A stretch of 64,000 nt of DNA from Monodelphis domestica. Taxonomy: Eukaryota > Chordata > Mammalia > Didelphimorphia > Didelphidae. Below the pieces are notes generated by a model. The model had not been told where the DNA came from, did not search any database, and saw only the letters and a list, made by a program, of their open reading frames with translations. Position 1 is the stretch's first letter. The number at the start of each line of letters is the position of its first letter. A program made the position numbers and the translations under genes. Below, one piece after another: positions 48,411 to 61,634 of this stretch. The stretch spans positions 429,589,957 to 429,653,956 of the forward strand of contig NC_077228.1 in NCBI RefSeq assembly GCF_027887165.1, written 5' to 3'.

Positions 48411-48604
48411 TTCTTGCTACCTGATACCCTCCACAAATGTGAATGGAGAGAGGCATATATGTCTTAGGTCATAATGAATGCTAGAAGTAGTTGAAAGTGG
48501 TAGTGGTAGCATATTCTGGCTGCTATACCTTATGTCTGACCTTATTCTATTGTCCACCTTTGGAAAGGCTTGTTCACAAGTCTTTTTCCTTTACAAGAAG
48601 AGAC

Positions 48605-48730
48605 TAAAATGGCACTGTCAGTCAATAAACATTTAAGTGACTACTGTGTGCCAGGCACTGTGTTAAGAGTTGGGAATACAAAGAATGACAAAAGTCTGTC
48701 ACTGCTCTTAAGGAGTTCTTGGTTTAATGG
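48605..48730 (+). repeat. Ancient mammalian repeat fragment (MIR/L2-like)
   Basis: AATAAACATTTAAGTGACTAC, TGTGTGCCAGGCACTGTGTT and CTCTTAAGGAGTTCTTGG. Confidence 0.6.
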
Positions 48731-48781
48731 AAAAACTCATAATATGTCTAGATATTGTATATCGGATTGTAAAGCTAAGAT

Positions 48782-48975
48782 AGGGTTTCCTAATCTAGGC
48801 TCCATGAAACTGATTTTTAAAAATTATTTGATAACAGTTTTTAGTTTAATTAGTTTCCTTGATAATCCTACGTATTTTATTTTAAATATTTACAAAAATA
48901 TTATTCTGAGAAGGGGTTTATAGACTTCATCAGACTGCCAAATGGGACTATGTCCCCCCAAAAGTTAAAAGCAAC
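48782..48975 (+). mobile_element. hAT-like DNA element
   Basis: TTTCCTAATCTAGGCTCCATG, AATCCTACGTATTTTATTTT, TCTGAGAAGGGGTTTATAG and AAAAGTTAAAAGCAACC. Same family as 26876. Confidence 0.6.
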
Positions 48976-49009
48976 CATTATAGAGCAAGAGATTTGAGAA
49001 ACTCTCTGG

Positions 49010-49140
49010 TCAATGCCCAGTTTTACAGATGAGGAAATGGAGGCCCATAGAGTTTAAGGGACTTAGCCAGTATTTATACAAGTAGTAACTGCCATGAAGA
49101 TTTTGAACCTAAGACCTCTTCACTGTGCCATGATGATTCC
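49010..49140 (-). repeat. MIR fragment
   Basis: TTTTACAGATGAGGAAATGG, GGGACTTAGCCAG and CTTCACTGTGCCATGATG. Confidence 0.65.
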
Positions 49141-49849
49141 TGTTGCTTTAAGGTAGAGAACTTGATGTTAAAAAGGAGTCCAGGCAGTATGATGATATTG
49201 AACATGCCATTTGGACTCTTTTTGCCTATTTTTTAGGAGTTATTGAAAGTGAGTAACCCTGTTTATCCTAAATCAGATGGCCTCATACTGCTATGGTTTT
49301 TGAGTTCTTTTTTTGCTTTTTCTGTCTCTTTTTTGTTGTCAATCTGTTGACTATCCTGTCTAAGGGTTTTCAGAAGGCATTCTTCTAGAAGCTTCATTTC
49401 CTTCTTATTTGTTGCTTTTGATCTACTCTGGGCTGAAAAAACAGCTAGCCACCCATGTTAGTTAGACTTGTGTCGAAATTTAAAGTTGATAGGCTCTGGG
49501 AGATGGTCTTTGAGAGGTTGTCCAATGAATCAAGTGTGGGAACTTTGAGATACCTATTTTGCTCAGATGATTTTTGGGTTCCAAATTTGTGCTCCAAATT
49601 AGGAGACTTGGGGACATGTGATCTCTGGGTAAGTGAAGTGTTATGGGTATAAATTGTTGACCCAACTGAAGCAACATTCAGTACCCATAAACCTAATCAA
49701 TCCCAGAGTTCTGTTGATTCTTCCAGCACAGTGCATTTGCCTGCTATCTCTTCTCTGTAACTACTGATACCATACTATGGTAGACCCTTATCATCCCTTG
49801 GAATTTTAGTAGTCTCCTTGCCTTTAGTTTGCCCTCTGTTAATTACTTT

Positions 49850-50110
49850 ACCTAGCTCAGGAAATTCATCTTCCTAAAATACCACTTTACTGATGTCACC
49901 ACTTCCTGCTCAAAACCTTTTTGATTTTCTGTTGTTTACAGATGGTATTCATAACTCTATAATATGGTCTCAATCCATTTTATGCATTTGCTCATGCTTT
50001 TGTTTCCCTGTTCTAAGCCTTCTCCATTTCCATGCAAGATATCATCCTTTAAAGTCCTATTTATGAGATCCATACTGGTCCTCAAAATTGAAAGTTCTGT
50101 CTATCTGTTT
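49850..50110 (+). repeat. L2 3' region
   Basis: CACTTCCTGCTCAAAACCTTT, TTGATTTTCTGTTGTTTACAG and CTATAATATGGTCTCAATCC follow L2 consensus order. Confidence 0.65.
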
Positions 50111-50494
50111 CTCTCTCTTCTGTGCAATGTGACAGCACTTATAGGTTTTAGAGCTGCAAGGAATCCCTGTACCATCCATATATGTACCATCCATCATACA
50201 CAACCTCTAGTTGTAGTTATTTGCAATCCGATCATCCCACTATATTGTAATCTTCTGAAAAGGGAAGATGGGAATAAGCATTTGTATAGTGCCTACTAGG
50301 TGCCAGACACTATTTTAAATGCTTTACAGACATTAAAATTAGTCATTGGTATTCATATTCTGCCACTGAGTATACTGGTGGAGACTTCTGAATTTGTAGC
50401 GATAGATCAATAGTATTTTTGGTAACTGGGTGGCAATTGATGGTGAATCTACTTTTCTAATGGTAGAACAGGCTTTGCTAAGAATCATAGGACT

Positions 50495-50699
50495 GGGCAG
50501 CTAGGTGGCTCAGTGGAGAGAGAGAGAGAGATGGGACTGGAGGCAAGAGGTCCTGGGTTCAAATTTGGCCTCATACATTTCCTAGTTGTGTGACCCTGGC
50601 AAATCACTTAATGCTAATTACCTAGCTCATACTGTTCTTCCACTTTGGAACTGATACTTAGTATTTATTCTAAAATGGAAGGTAAGGGTTAAAAAAAAA
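50495..50699 (+). mobile_element. tRNA-derived SINE with internal (GA)n
   Basis: GGGCAGCTAGGTGGCTCAGT, then GGAGAGAGAGAGAGAG replaces part of the usual text. GGTCCTGGGTTCAAATTTGG and GGTAAGGGTTAAAAAAAA follow. Confidence 0.93.
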
Positions 50700-51244
50700 G
50701 AGTAATGGGATCATAAATTTGGAATTTGAGGACCATGGAGGCCATCTGGCTTACCCATCTCATTTTAAAGGAATGACTAGGCTTTGATAAACTGGGAAAA
50801 AATCCCTTTAGCAGGATATGATTTGGATAGAATTTTCAAGTTAAAGAAAAATCTAAGCTCAGAGCTTTTACAAGATCAGGTTCTTCTCTTTGCTCAGTAA
50901 TTTTGCACTTGAAAGATTTCTGTAGCCTAAGATAGAAATATACAAATCAACAAGATACTCCTGAGCAGGTGTCTCAAGGCATTTCTGAAGGGAGTGAGAT
51001 TGTTTTGACATTTTGGTATGTGGTGTTTTGAGAAGTTCAGGATATGGGGGCTTAGGTAAGTCATCGGAACCATTGTGGCATGTGCTTTCTCTGCTCAGAT
51101 GCTGACTCATTTTCCAAGATCTAACAATGTGTTTGGGTGCTTACTCAACAGCAATGTTTCTTTCTACTTGTGTATGGCTTAAAGGCTGACTTTCTGCTAT
51201 GACTGAAACTAAACCTAGATATTATGCTTCTGGATCATGGGAAA

Positions 51245-51480
51245 GGGAAGGGGAGAGAATAAGTATTTATATATTGCCTACTGTGTGCCAACCACCATGC
51301 TAAGTTCTTTTTTATGATTATTATCCTACGACAATGCTGGGAGATAGGTACCAGTATTGTCTCCTTTTTACAGTTGAGGAAACTGAAGCAGAGGTCATGC
51401 AGCAAATAAATGACTTAGGCTAGATTTGAACTCAAATTTTCCTTACTCCAGGCTCAGTGCTAGAAGCTACCTTTATGATT
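51245..51480 (-). repeat. MIR/THER-type core SINE
   Basis: GCCTACTGTGTGCCAACCAC, TTACAGTTGAGGAAACTGAA and CCAGGCTCAGTGCTAGAAGC. Confidence 0.75.
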
Positions 51481-51604
51481 TCTGATCTGCATTACCAGTA
51501 CTCCCAGGTTCTCAAATCAATTTTTTTTTTTACTGGTTCCAGAGTTTTTTAGATGTTTTAATTTTGTTTCATTTTGACCAAAGATCCATCACTTGTTAAA
51601 TAGA

Positions 51605-51785
51605 TCTCATTTTCTGTCTTAGAATCAATAGTGTGCATTGCGTACAAGGCAGAACAGTGGTCAGAGCTGGGCAATGGGAGTTAAGTAACTTGCCCAGGAT
51701 CTCACAACTAGGAAATGTCAAAAGTCTGATTTGAACCCAGTGTCTAGGCCTGGCTCTCAATCCACTGAGCTACCTAGCTATCCCC
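51605..51785 (-). mobile_element. tRNA-derived SINE
   Basis: TGTCTTAGAATCAATAGTGT, CTGGGCAATGGGAGTTAAGT and CAATCCACTGAGCTACCTAG. Reverse orientation. Confidence 0.9.
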
Positions 51786-51839
51786 AAATTGCTGGATCTC
51801 AATTAGAAATTATTGACTTCCAAATTTCTGCATTATACA

Positions 51840-52110
51840 TAGGTAGTGAAATAAGTGGCAAGGTGGTAAATAGTATGCTGAACCTGGAGTTAGAAAGACC
51901 GGAGTTCAAATGTAGCCTCCAATAACCTGCTACCTGTCTGATCCTGGGGATGTCATTTATTTATTTTTTTTCTGGCAATGTCATTTAATCAAAATAGGTA
52001 TAAAAATAGCCCCTGCCTGCCAATGTTGTTGTGGAGATTAAATGAGAGAATAATTCTAATGTATTTCATAAATATTAAATTATTATTTGTTGTTATCATT
52101 ATTATTGTTA
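51840..52110 (+). repeat. THER/MIR-type SINE
   Basis: GGCAAGGTGGTAAATAGTAT, GAGTTCAAATGTAGCCTCC and GTTGTTGTGGAGATTAAATG, ending in ATTATTATT-type text. Confidence 0.7.
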
Positions 52111-52742
52111 ATTTCAGGTAGTTCATAGTATATCTAATTGATGGATCCTTGGGTTTTCCTATTTCCTGTTTGATTTATTCCTTGCTTTATTCTTTGATTT
52201 ATGGGTTGCTTTTAGAATTATCTTGTTGTTAAGAAAAGGGAGAGAGAAAAAGTTTTTCTCATCAGTCTTGATCTAAATATGTAGGGATGGCTATGATTTT
52301 TGCCACTAGTGTTGAGTATAATTCTGCCCAGGAAGCCTGTTTGGTGGACTGTCCGTACTTAAACCTTTCATCAGCATTCTCTTAGGTTCTATCACAAAGG
52401 ATTTGCCTTCAAAATATTTTTCTTTCATCCAGATTTGTGATTTCATCATTGGTTTAGGGCAATTCCTGTGGGGAAAATCCCTCTTCTAATGAACCTCCAT
52501 TACTATTGTGCAGCTTGGAATCTTAAATCATTGACTGGGACATTGAGAGGTTAGCTGACTTATTCATATAATAAGTATCTGCTATAGTGGGACCTGAACC
52601 TAATTCTTCCTGCCTCTGCCTCCACTACAGTATTTTGCTTCTTCCTTGGAATCTATCTTGCCAAAAGCTATGCTTTTTTATATTTTTTTATTTCTCAGCT
52701 TTCTTGACAGCTACCCTTTTGCTGGGTGGCACATATATCCTG

Positions 52743-52989
52743 AGAGAGCTAGGTGGCTCAATGGATAGAGTGCGGAGCCTGGAGTCAGGAAGACTTGTCT
52801 TCCTGAGTTAAAATCTGCCTGTCACTGTGTTACTGGATGCAAGTCAATTAATCCTGTTTGCCTCAGTTCCTTATCTGTAAAATTAGCTAAAGAAGGACAT
52901 GGTTCAAACAACTCCAGTATCTTTGCCAAGGAAAACCCCAAATGTGGTCAGGGCGGGTCAAACACAACTGAATGACAGTAACAATAACA
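52743..52989 (+). mobile_element. Second-type tRNA SINE
   Basis: AGAGCTAGGTGGCTCAATGG, GCCTGGAGTCAGGAAGACTT, CTTTGCCAAGGAAAACCCC and CAACTGAATGACAGTAAC. Confidence 0.9.
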
Positions 52990-54103
<1,114 letters not shown>

Positions 54104-54109
54104 CTTCTG

Positions 54110-56460
54110 GTCATATTACAATAGGGAAGAAAAACTGCTTTTTATATTTAGGATGTCTTTAAAACAAACCAATCAACCAACAATAACAAAAAAAAGTTTT
54201 TGTGTTCATTCTGATAAGGCTTTTGTTTGTTTGTTTAGACCTGCTGGCTCCCCATAATAGAAACTTTACCAACCCAAGTGGGCAAGTATTTGCATTTATA
54301 GTCTTAGGGAGTTGGTTAGAGGGACTAACTGCCTCACAGAGGTTGTGACACATGGAGAATTACATGCATCACAAATGGTATTTGAAACCAGGTTGTCATT
54401 ACTTTCAGGAAGGAAGTGGACAGATCCACTATACCTAGCTATCTTTTGGTATAAATGAACATTAAAAAACCCATTAAGAAATATATTTGAAATTCCTTTT
54501 TTTCCCATAATAGGGCAACATCATACAAAGGAATTTTGATTGTTTTAGGTGATTATTCCAGAGGTTCCTAGATTTCTATTCTGAAAGACTCCTCAGAAGA
54601 CAGGTAGTATTTTTACCATTCGATAGACCTACAATGGATCCCAGACATAAGGATCACTATTATTTCATGGGCTCTACATCAGGGGAGCAATTTTTATTTC
54701 AAACTTCTTATTCTTGGAGGAAGGAGCCATGGATGTGTCTGTATCATTGCCAAGGATGTCTATATCTGGCTGGAATGGAATTGATGTGAATAAGAAGTTT
54801 GAAACAAGCAAAAGTAGGGATTTGACAGTTGGGGATTGAGGCTGTGTAGGACTGTAGGGAAGAAGGATGGTCAACATTTAACCTGCAAGCTAGGCTCAAA
54901 TTTAGGCAGAAAAGCCATTGGATTTTTGTCATCAGATACTTAAGGCATTTTCCAGCTTTTTTGGCCTCCCCTTTCTTGTGAACTTGGCTTCTTGGTATTT
55001 GATGAGTATATTTTCCTGATTTCCCAACTTCCTGGTCTGTTTACTTCTTTCACATCACAAAGATCTTTTGTCATTTTCCTTAATGTGTTCCTCTCCTTTC
55101 CTCTGTCTAGATCTCTTTATCTTAATACCCCATTTCACTCTTCATATTATATATATGCAGATGCAAATATATGTATGTATATATGTTTATATATGTATAA
55201 ATGTATGCATGCTTGTATACATAAGTATACTTATGTACTTATCACATCTCAGGGCACAAATGTTTTTGGTCTGGATCTGCTATTTCACCACCGTATGGAA
55301 CTTCTGGTATGGAAAATCTTTCTGAAAATATAGTTCAACAATTCTAATTTATAGACTATATGCTACCGCATGGCATTTTTTGGGAACTCATTTTCTGATT
55401 TAATTGGTATAGGACTTTTGAGTAAGGAAACTCCCTTTCCTAATGCAGATTGCTACCTGTTCTCCAACTTATGGAGAACTGCCTACTGAATTAAGGCAAT
55501 AAGTGATTTGCTGGTGATCACACAACCTATTTAATATGTGTCAGAGTCAGAAACTGAACCTAGGTCTTCCTGACTCCTAGGTTGGCTCCCTAAGTTACTG
55601 TTTCATGCTGCCTCTTATCACAAACATCAATATTTATTTAAAAAATCTATTGAATAAAAAATCTTCTGGGGCCACAATTAAATAGAATAGGATTGACAGG
55701 GACCTCTAAAATGACAAAATGTTAGCATACATAGTGAAGCATACATAGAGCTGACCATGCTTAAAAATAATTCATCTGAAATCATCTCATTTTCACGAAT
55801 GGTCTTCAGATTTTATTTAATATTCAGAGACTGACTGGGTCCTACTCCACATCTAGTGGTGTCACCTATTTGCCTTCTTTATATCCTTACCATTTTCTCT
55901 TATTCTACTATTATTAGAATAAAAGGGCAGAAGTATCAAACTAAAGTTAATTTATTAAATTCTTTTCTCCTTCCCGGTGACCATTTTGGTGTGGGTCTAT
56001 TTCTGGGGGTTTGGGACCGACCGACATAAGGTTTGGCTTGTAGGAATAAGGTGGAATTAAGAAAGGACATATTTTTATTAAATGTTATCAACCCAGACCC
56101 AGATCAAAACAACCAAGATCTCTTTCTTGGTGAACTGGTTCTCCAGAGACCTGGTGAGCTTGTCTCTGCTAGGTTACTCTAGAGCAGTTCCCTAAGGCTT
56201 ACTGTAATAGAGAGAGCAAATCCTTAGAGTCTGATCCAAAGCCAGCAGATTCATAAGGTGGTGGTAGGGAGAGTATCCTTTGCAGTGTGTATTTCATCTG
56301 GTTAACACACAGCTGGTCACACAATTGGTATCAGTACTGTTTCTTTTCATTTAATATATCTCTCCTGAGTGCTTACTGCGTATCTGTGGGGTGATGATGG
56401 TCTAGATGACTTTTCTGTTTAAGACATAGTGTTATCACATGATGGATTAACTCTGCTAAG
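54110..56460. other. Mostly unclassified intronic DNA
   Basis: A reversed MIR fragment lies at 55490-55620 (GATCACACAACCTATTTAAT, ACCTAGGTCTTCCTGACTCC). Region 55960-56300 has unusual text (CCCGGTGACCATTTTGGTG, GGGACCGACCGAC) that might be an antisense LTR end, but this is not established. No coding frame. Confidence 0.4.
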
Positions 56461-56462
56461 CA

Positions 56463-56710
56463 AATTTTGTTATTATTGTTCAGTTGTTTCAGTTGTGTCT
56501 GACTCTTTGAGACCCCAGCTTGGGTTTTTTTTGGCGAAGATCCTGGAGTGGTTTGCCATTTCCTTCCCCAACTCATTTTACAGGTGAAAAAACGGAGGCA
56601 AACATGATTAAGTGACTTGCCCATGGTCAATGAGCTAGTGTCTTAGTCCAGATTTGAATTTAGGGTCTTCGTGCCTCCAGGATCAATACTTTTTCCATTT
56701 CAACCTAGCT
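56463..56710 (-). mobile_element. Second-type tRNA SINE
   Basis: TTGTTCAGTTGTTTCAGTTG, TGTCTGACTCTTTGAGACCC and GAGTGGTTTGCCATTTCC. Reverse orientation. Confidence 0.9.
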
Positions 56711-56734
56711 ACACCAAGAAAATTTTAAGCAAAG

Positions 56735-57165
56735 CTAAAAGTACTTTAGTTTAAGCAAAAAGCATTTTATAAATATGATTTCATCAGATCCTCACAACAA
56801 CTGTAGGATGCAGGTGCTATTACTATCTCCATTTTTACAATTGAGGAAACTGTGGCAGACTGAGGTTAAGTGACTCACCCAGGGTCACATAGCAAGGAAG
56901 TATCTAAGACCTGAGCTGAACTCAAGACTTCTTGACTCCAGGTTCAGACCTCTATTCACTGTGCCAACTACTAGCCTCTGAACTAAAGTCAGAAGACCTG
57001 AGTTCAAACCCTGCTTCTGAAGCTAACTTTACCTGTGTGATATTGGGCAAATGATTTAACCTCCTAGATTATCTCAGTTTCTCATCTATAACATGAGAGG
57101 GTTTGACAAATACATGTTTTTTCTGAGCTTCCTTCTAGCTTTAGTGCTATGATCCTGTGATTCTT
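56735..57165. repeat. MIR/THER pair: reversed copy then forward copy
   Basis: 56750-56975 reversed (GATCCTCACAACAACTGTAGG, AAGTGACTCACCCAGGGTCA). 56985-57165 forward (TATTGGGCAAATGATTTAAC, CAGTTTCTCATCTATAACAT). Confidence 0.75.
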
Positions 57166-57169
57166 TCCC

Positions 57170-59060
57170 TCTTTAATCTTGACTATGTGTGCTGAAAATG
57201 ATTTTTCTCCTCACATTAGTAGAATTGAAGGGTATAAGCTTACAGAGGACTGTAACTATGTCTGTCTCCCTGTTCAATAAACCAATCTAGCACCTCCGAA
57301 ACATTATGCTTAAAAATGTTTTTTATTCACGATGGTGCTCTGAGGCTTGCATTTGAAATTTGTATCTACTCAGATTATATTCTGAATTTACCTACATGGG
57401 GGTAGTCCATGCTGCCTTAATGCTGCCTCATGTTTTCCTTATTCCTCTTGCTTTTTCTACCAAAGCCTGTCAGCATCACTATTTTGTGATGATTTAACAA
57501 ACTAGGCAAAATTGTGACTTAATAGAGTTCTTCCTCAGGCTCTTATCTCATTCATGAACCTTGGTTTGCTTGCTTTAGTGCACAGGGGCTGACAATAGTG
57601 GTTGGTGCTTGCTACATGCTGTTCTTCCCTCCTAGACCCATAGAAATTAGCTAGCATTTCCCTTATCTGATTAAGACTGGACTTCTCTGCACATTTTTCA
57701 GGGGAACAACTGACTGTTATGATAAATTTTTCTAAGATCAGGGAAAAGACTAGAGGAAACTTTTGTGCTTGGGGAATATATTTGTGCTTTGTATCAATGG
57801 CTTCCTGAAGACAGTGAATTCTCTGCCTCTGTCAATTGACTTCAGTGAAGATTTCAAGCCAGGCAGGAGGGAAAATAGGCATTATGGAAAGCTATGAGAA
57901 AGATAATTTTTAGTTTTGTGGTATCTAGGAAATTGTCCTGGATCACATGATCCTGAAAGCCAATTCTTTAATCCTTCTGCAAATGTCTTAATGAAAGTAA
58001 TGCTTTTTTTTTTTTGGATCCAGATATTATCATATGATATACTTGCTAATCTCTTCATTCCCTTCTGAGATTAGATAGAGACACGATGAGTTTTTAGTAT
58101 TTTACCTGGATGCTTTGTTTCTAAAAGCCATGTTTGAAATATTAGAGTGGATTTTCATGAAAGAAGTCTTGGAGCTCTACCTGGAAATGCCAGTTGAGGT
58201 CATGCGATTTCTTGAGGAGGTTTGGGAAGACTTAAGGGCTTCTAGAGGTACTTACCTGATATAGGAAGTTAGTTTTTCAAATTTCAGAGGTGATTTAATG
58301 AGTAACTGGGAAGGAGAGAAGAAGAGATCTTGGCTCTCTGGGAAATCAGATTGTAGATTTGGTGTTAGAAATAAAATTTTTCCTCTAGAAAAAGTGAGAT
58401 GGCATTAGTTCTTAGCTTTCTAGTCTAGTTCTGACATGAGGATAGTGAAAAACCTTTTCAAAGCTTTACTCCACTTCTAACAATATCCTACTAACCCACT
58501 TCCCTCCTGTAGGAAGAGAGGCCTGAAAAGTCTGCCTTCTTCAAGATTAGAGCCAATTTGAGAGAAACCAAGGGTGGGGGTAGGAGAAGGGAAGAAAAGA
58601 CTGTGGCTCGGGGTGGAGAGGGTACTAGAGTTTGGCAGGGGATTCCATTACAAGGAGAGGACCTTGAACTTCAGAGGTTTAAAATGAGTTTGAATATAAA
58701 GTAACCAGAAACTTCAGTACGAGTCCTGACAAGTTTCTCTTTCCCTGGAAGCTACCTCCATAAATTTGACCTTTCCTGAAACCCAATCCCACACATATTG
58801 TGTCATTGTCATTGGGTAAAAAGCTTTTATTTGAGTCTTTGGTGACATAGTAAATCAGTCACTTATGCTTTTGATATTATATATTTGGAGTGTTTGTAAA
58901 CTAGCAAAACTCCACTTTTTTTACCTGTGAAACTTAATGTGGTTGTGTCAAAGATTTCTCAATGTGTTCATGCCTGTGTGGGAATATATATATGTATGTG
59001 TGTAATGGAGAAAGCCCCAGATCTATTAATCTATTTCTCTACTTCAGTAGACATATATTT

Positions 59061-59103
<43 letters not shown>

Positions 59104-61160
59104 CAATCTATCCCTTCTTATCCTATATGATTTTTTCCCAGTATTTTCAGAAATACTTCATAAGAATGTCTGGCCAATGTGCTGGAAGTCTTTATTTGTT
59201 TTTCTTATTTAATATCATCAGATATAGCATAACATTTGCCTCTTACCACTTGCCTTTATCTCTTATTTCTGACCTTTGTAACATGTCTGGTCCATCTTCT
59301 TTTCTAGTCTTAGATGTCTTTGATGATATCCTTAATATTATTTCTTTTGGCCAAGTCATGATTGATAATCTGCTGCAGCCTATTCACATTTACCATTTAT
59401 CTTTCCATTGAGCCATTTGTAATCTTGAGCCTATGATTTACAGTTCTGTAGCATCAGTGAAAAAATGCTGGCATTGAAAAGTTGGGCCTTTGTGATAATA
59501 TGAAGAAGCTTGGAACTATTGAAAGGGCAGCACAGTTTCCTAAAGAACACAGTCCAATTTGCCTACAGATAACACATGCGTTAATATGATTAACAGTGGT
59601 GGTAAACTTCAGTAGTGTGTGGGTAGAGGGTGAAAGGTAAGTGAACAAAACTAGTTATGCAATCTTGGCTGGCCCCCACCTTCTCAGAGGCTGTTACTAC
59701 TTGTTCCTTAAAGGCTATGGCTTTCTCTTTAAGCAATACCCCAAATGGACTTTAGTTAAAGCTACTGTAAGAAAGAATAATGGAAATGGAGAAGATGCCT
59801 TAGGTGCCACATCCTCTCTACCATGCTTGTATTGAGTGAAGATTTGGATTCACTTGTTTTTGCTCTGTCTTTGGAAAGTTTGTAATTATTTTGAATCAAT
59901 CAAATTTCTTTTCTGACTAACTTAGAAGCCCCCTTGCTGGGAATATCCTACCACTTATGAAAATATGCTTCTTCTTTTGTAACTGACTGATTATAGTTAT
60001 TCTCTCCATTGCCTTTGAGCAAATAAGGCATATATAAATAGCACATTGGTTAACCTGCTTCATTACAATATTGGTTGTTTGGTAGTAATGTAAATATAAT
60101 GTAAAAATATAAAATAAAACTTAAAAAATAAGTTTATATTATAAATATTAATTTAAAATAATTTTTTTAGAAAACAGATAAAATTTGGAATAAACACATG
60201 CTCTTCTGGGGAGGGAGAGGAGAGGGGGTAGAAAAGGAAATGTAATTATTTTCTTAGATCTGCCCCTTTGACAAGTTCAGCAAAACCAAGATCTGCCTGA
60301 GATTCTCTTGTTGACCTCAGTAATGCAACTCTGCTCTTGCTTCCATCATAGCTTCTTTCTGGGTTTTTTTGTTGGTCTTGTTCTCTTTTTTTCTCTGCTC
60401 AATTTCCACTGAAGGTGTTGCTGGGACCCAGTGTCCAATCTCATACTAAATGAAGGCCTTTATTTGTGTCTTCCTTTATTTACATTGATTCTGATCTGGG
60501 ATGTGATGGGTGGTTGTGGCAGTGTGGGCATGCAGGACTATGGAGGCAGTAGGCATCAGGGACAGTATGGATTCATCTTGCCTCCTTCAGTTCCTCACAT
60601 TGTGTCCTTTCTCAGGCCTTTTGACATAATTGTTTCTTGAAAATCTTCCCCACATCTTCTCCTCCCTTTGGAATAGGAGGACAAATAAGTCATTGAAGGG
60701 CTCAGTAGAAACATGTTGGTTATTTCTTACTAGTCCTGAGTCTCCAACATCCTATTTAGTGTGCATCATGTTCATGCTCTGCTTCACTTTGAAATTGTCT
60801 TTTTATAATAGTACAAAGCCTTTCCAAAACAACCATCACTGAGGAAGAGATTTTGGGAAGTTAGTATATGTTATATGCTCAGCTTCTAATGTGCTGACTT
60901 CTAAGGGGATAGATGAATATTATGATACATAAATTCCCTCAAGAAGTTTATAGTTGTGTTTGGGAAACAGGAGTAATGTGAACTTTGTAACTGTAACAAG
61001 TAACTCCATGGCACTGTCAAATGGTTCAACATCAGAAACAATGATGGTCTTATCAATACAAATGACTTTAGAGAAGATACAGTGCTATCTGCTTTGTTGC
61101 TCCACCCTGAGGACCCTGAGTACTTTCAGTTTGATTTGTACTTTTTAAACCATCTATATT
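57170..61160. other. Unclassified intronic DNA with an (AT)n run
   Basis: About 4 kb with few recognisable repeats. An (AT)n tract lies at 59066-59101. An exon-like open segment at 58079-58247 is discussed in the findings. Other open frames are short and featureless. Confidence 0.4.
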
Positions 61161-61164
61161 TGAT

Positions 61165-61290
61165 GTTTTCTTTATTAGGATGTAAACGCATAGGGTCTGT
61201 CTTGCTTTGCAATTTATATTCTTGGTGTTTAGCCTAGTGCTTTGTACAAAATAAGGTTTTTAATAACTGTTTTTAAATCAATCAGTTATT
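61165..61290 (+). repeat. L2 3' end
   Basis: TTAGGATGTAAACGCATAGG, GTGTTTAGCCTAGTGCTTTG and AATAACTGTTTTTAAATCAATC. Confidence 0.6.
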
Positions 61291-61444
61291 TAAGATGTTG
61301 TTTTAAATCACTACTTAAGTGTTTCAAATACTACATTTTTTAGTTTTGATAAATTCCCTAAGAGTTTAGAAATGGGAGAAATTAGTGTGATTATATCTAT
61401 ATCTCTTCTAAGATATTTGCCATAATTAATAATGTATGTTGTAG

Positions 61445-61600
61445 CATTTAAAAGAGTGGGAGCCATAAACTGTAAGAGTTAAAATGGATGCCATAAACTG
61501 TTATATTTAAAAGAGTTAAAATGGTTGAGGTTGTAAACTGTAGTGATTAAAACAGTGGAAGACTTAAATTGTAGTAGATATAAGAGTGGGTGAGTAAATT
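61445..61600. repeat. Degenerate tandem repeat, unit about 30-40 bp
   Basis: About four to five diverged copies of a unit containing TAAAAGAGTKRRARCCATAAACTG-type text, seen as ATAAACTGTAAGAGTTAAAA, ATAAACTGTTATATTTAAAA, GTAAACTGTAGTGATTAAAA and TAAATTGTAGTAGATATAAG. It stops about 35 bp before the antisense LTR. Confidence 0.7.
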
Positions 61601-61634
61601 TGTGACCGCAGAAAATGTTTTCATTACAGTGTCT

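Noticed and set aside
58141-58247. EMP-containing text as PPP1R14C exon 2
   Set aside because: Exon 2 should read EEEMPEVEIDIDDLLD. Only the EMP coincides, and the rest does not match.
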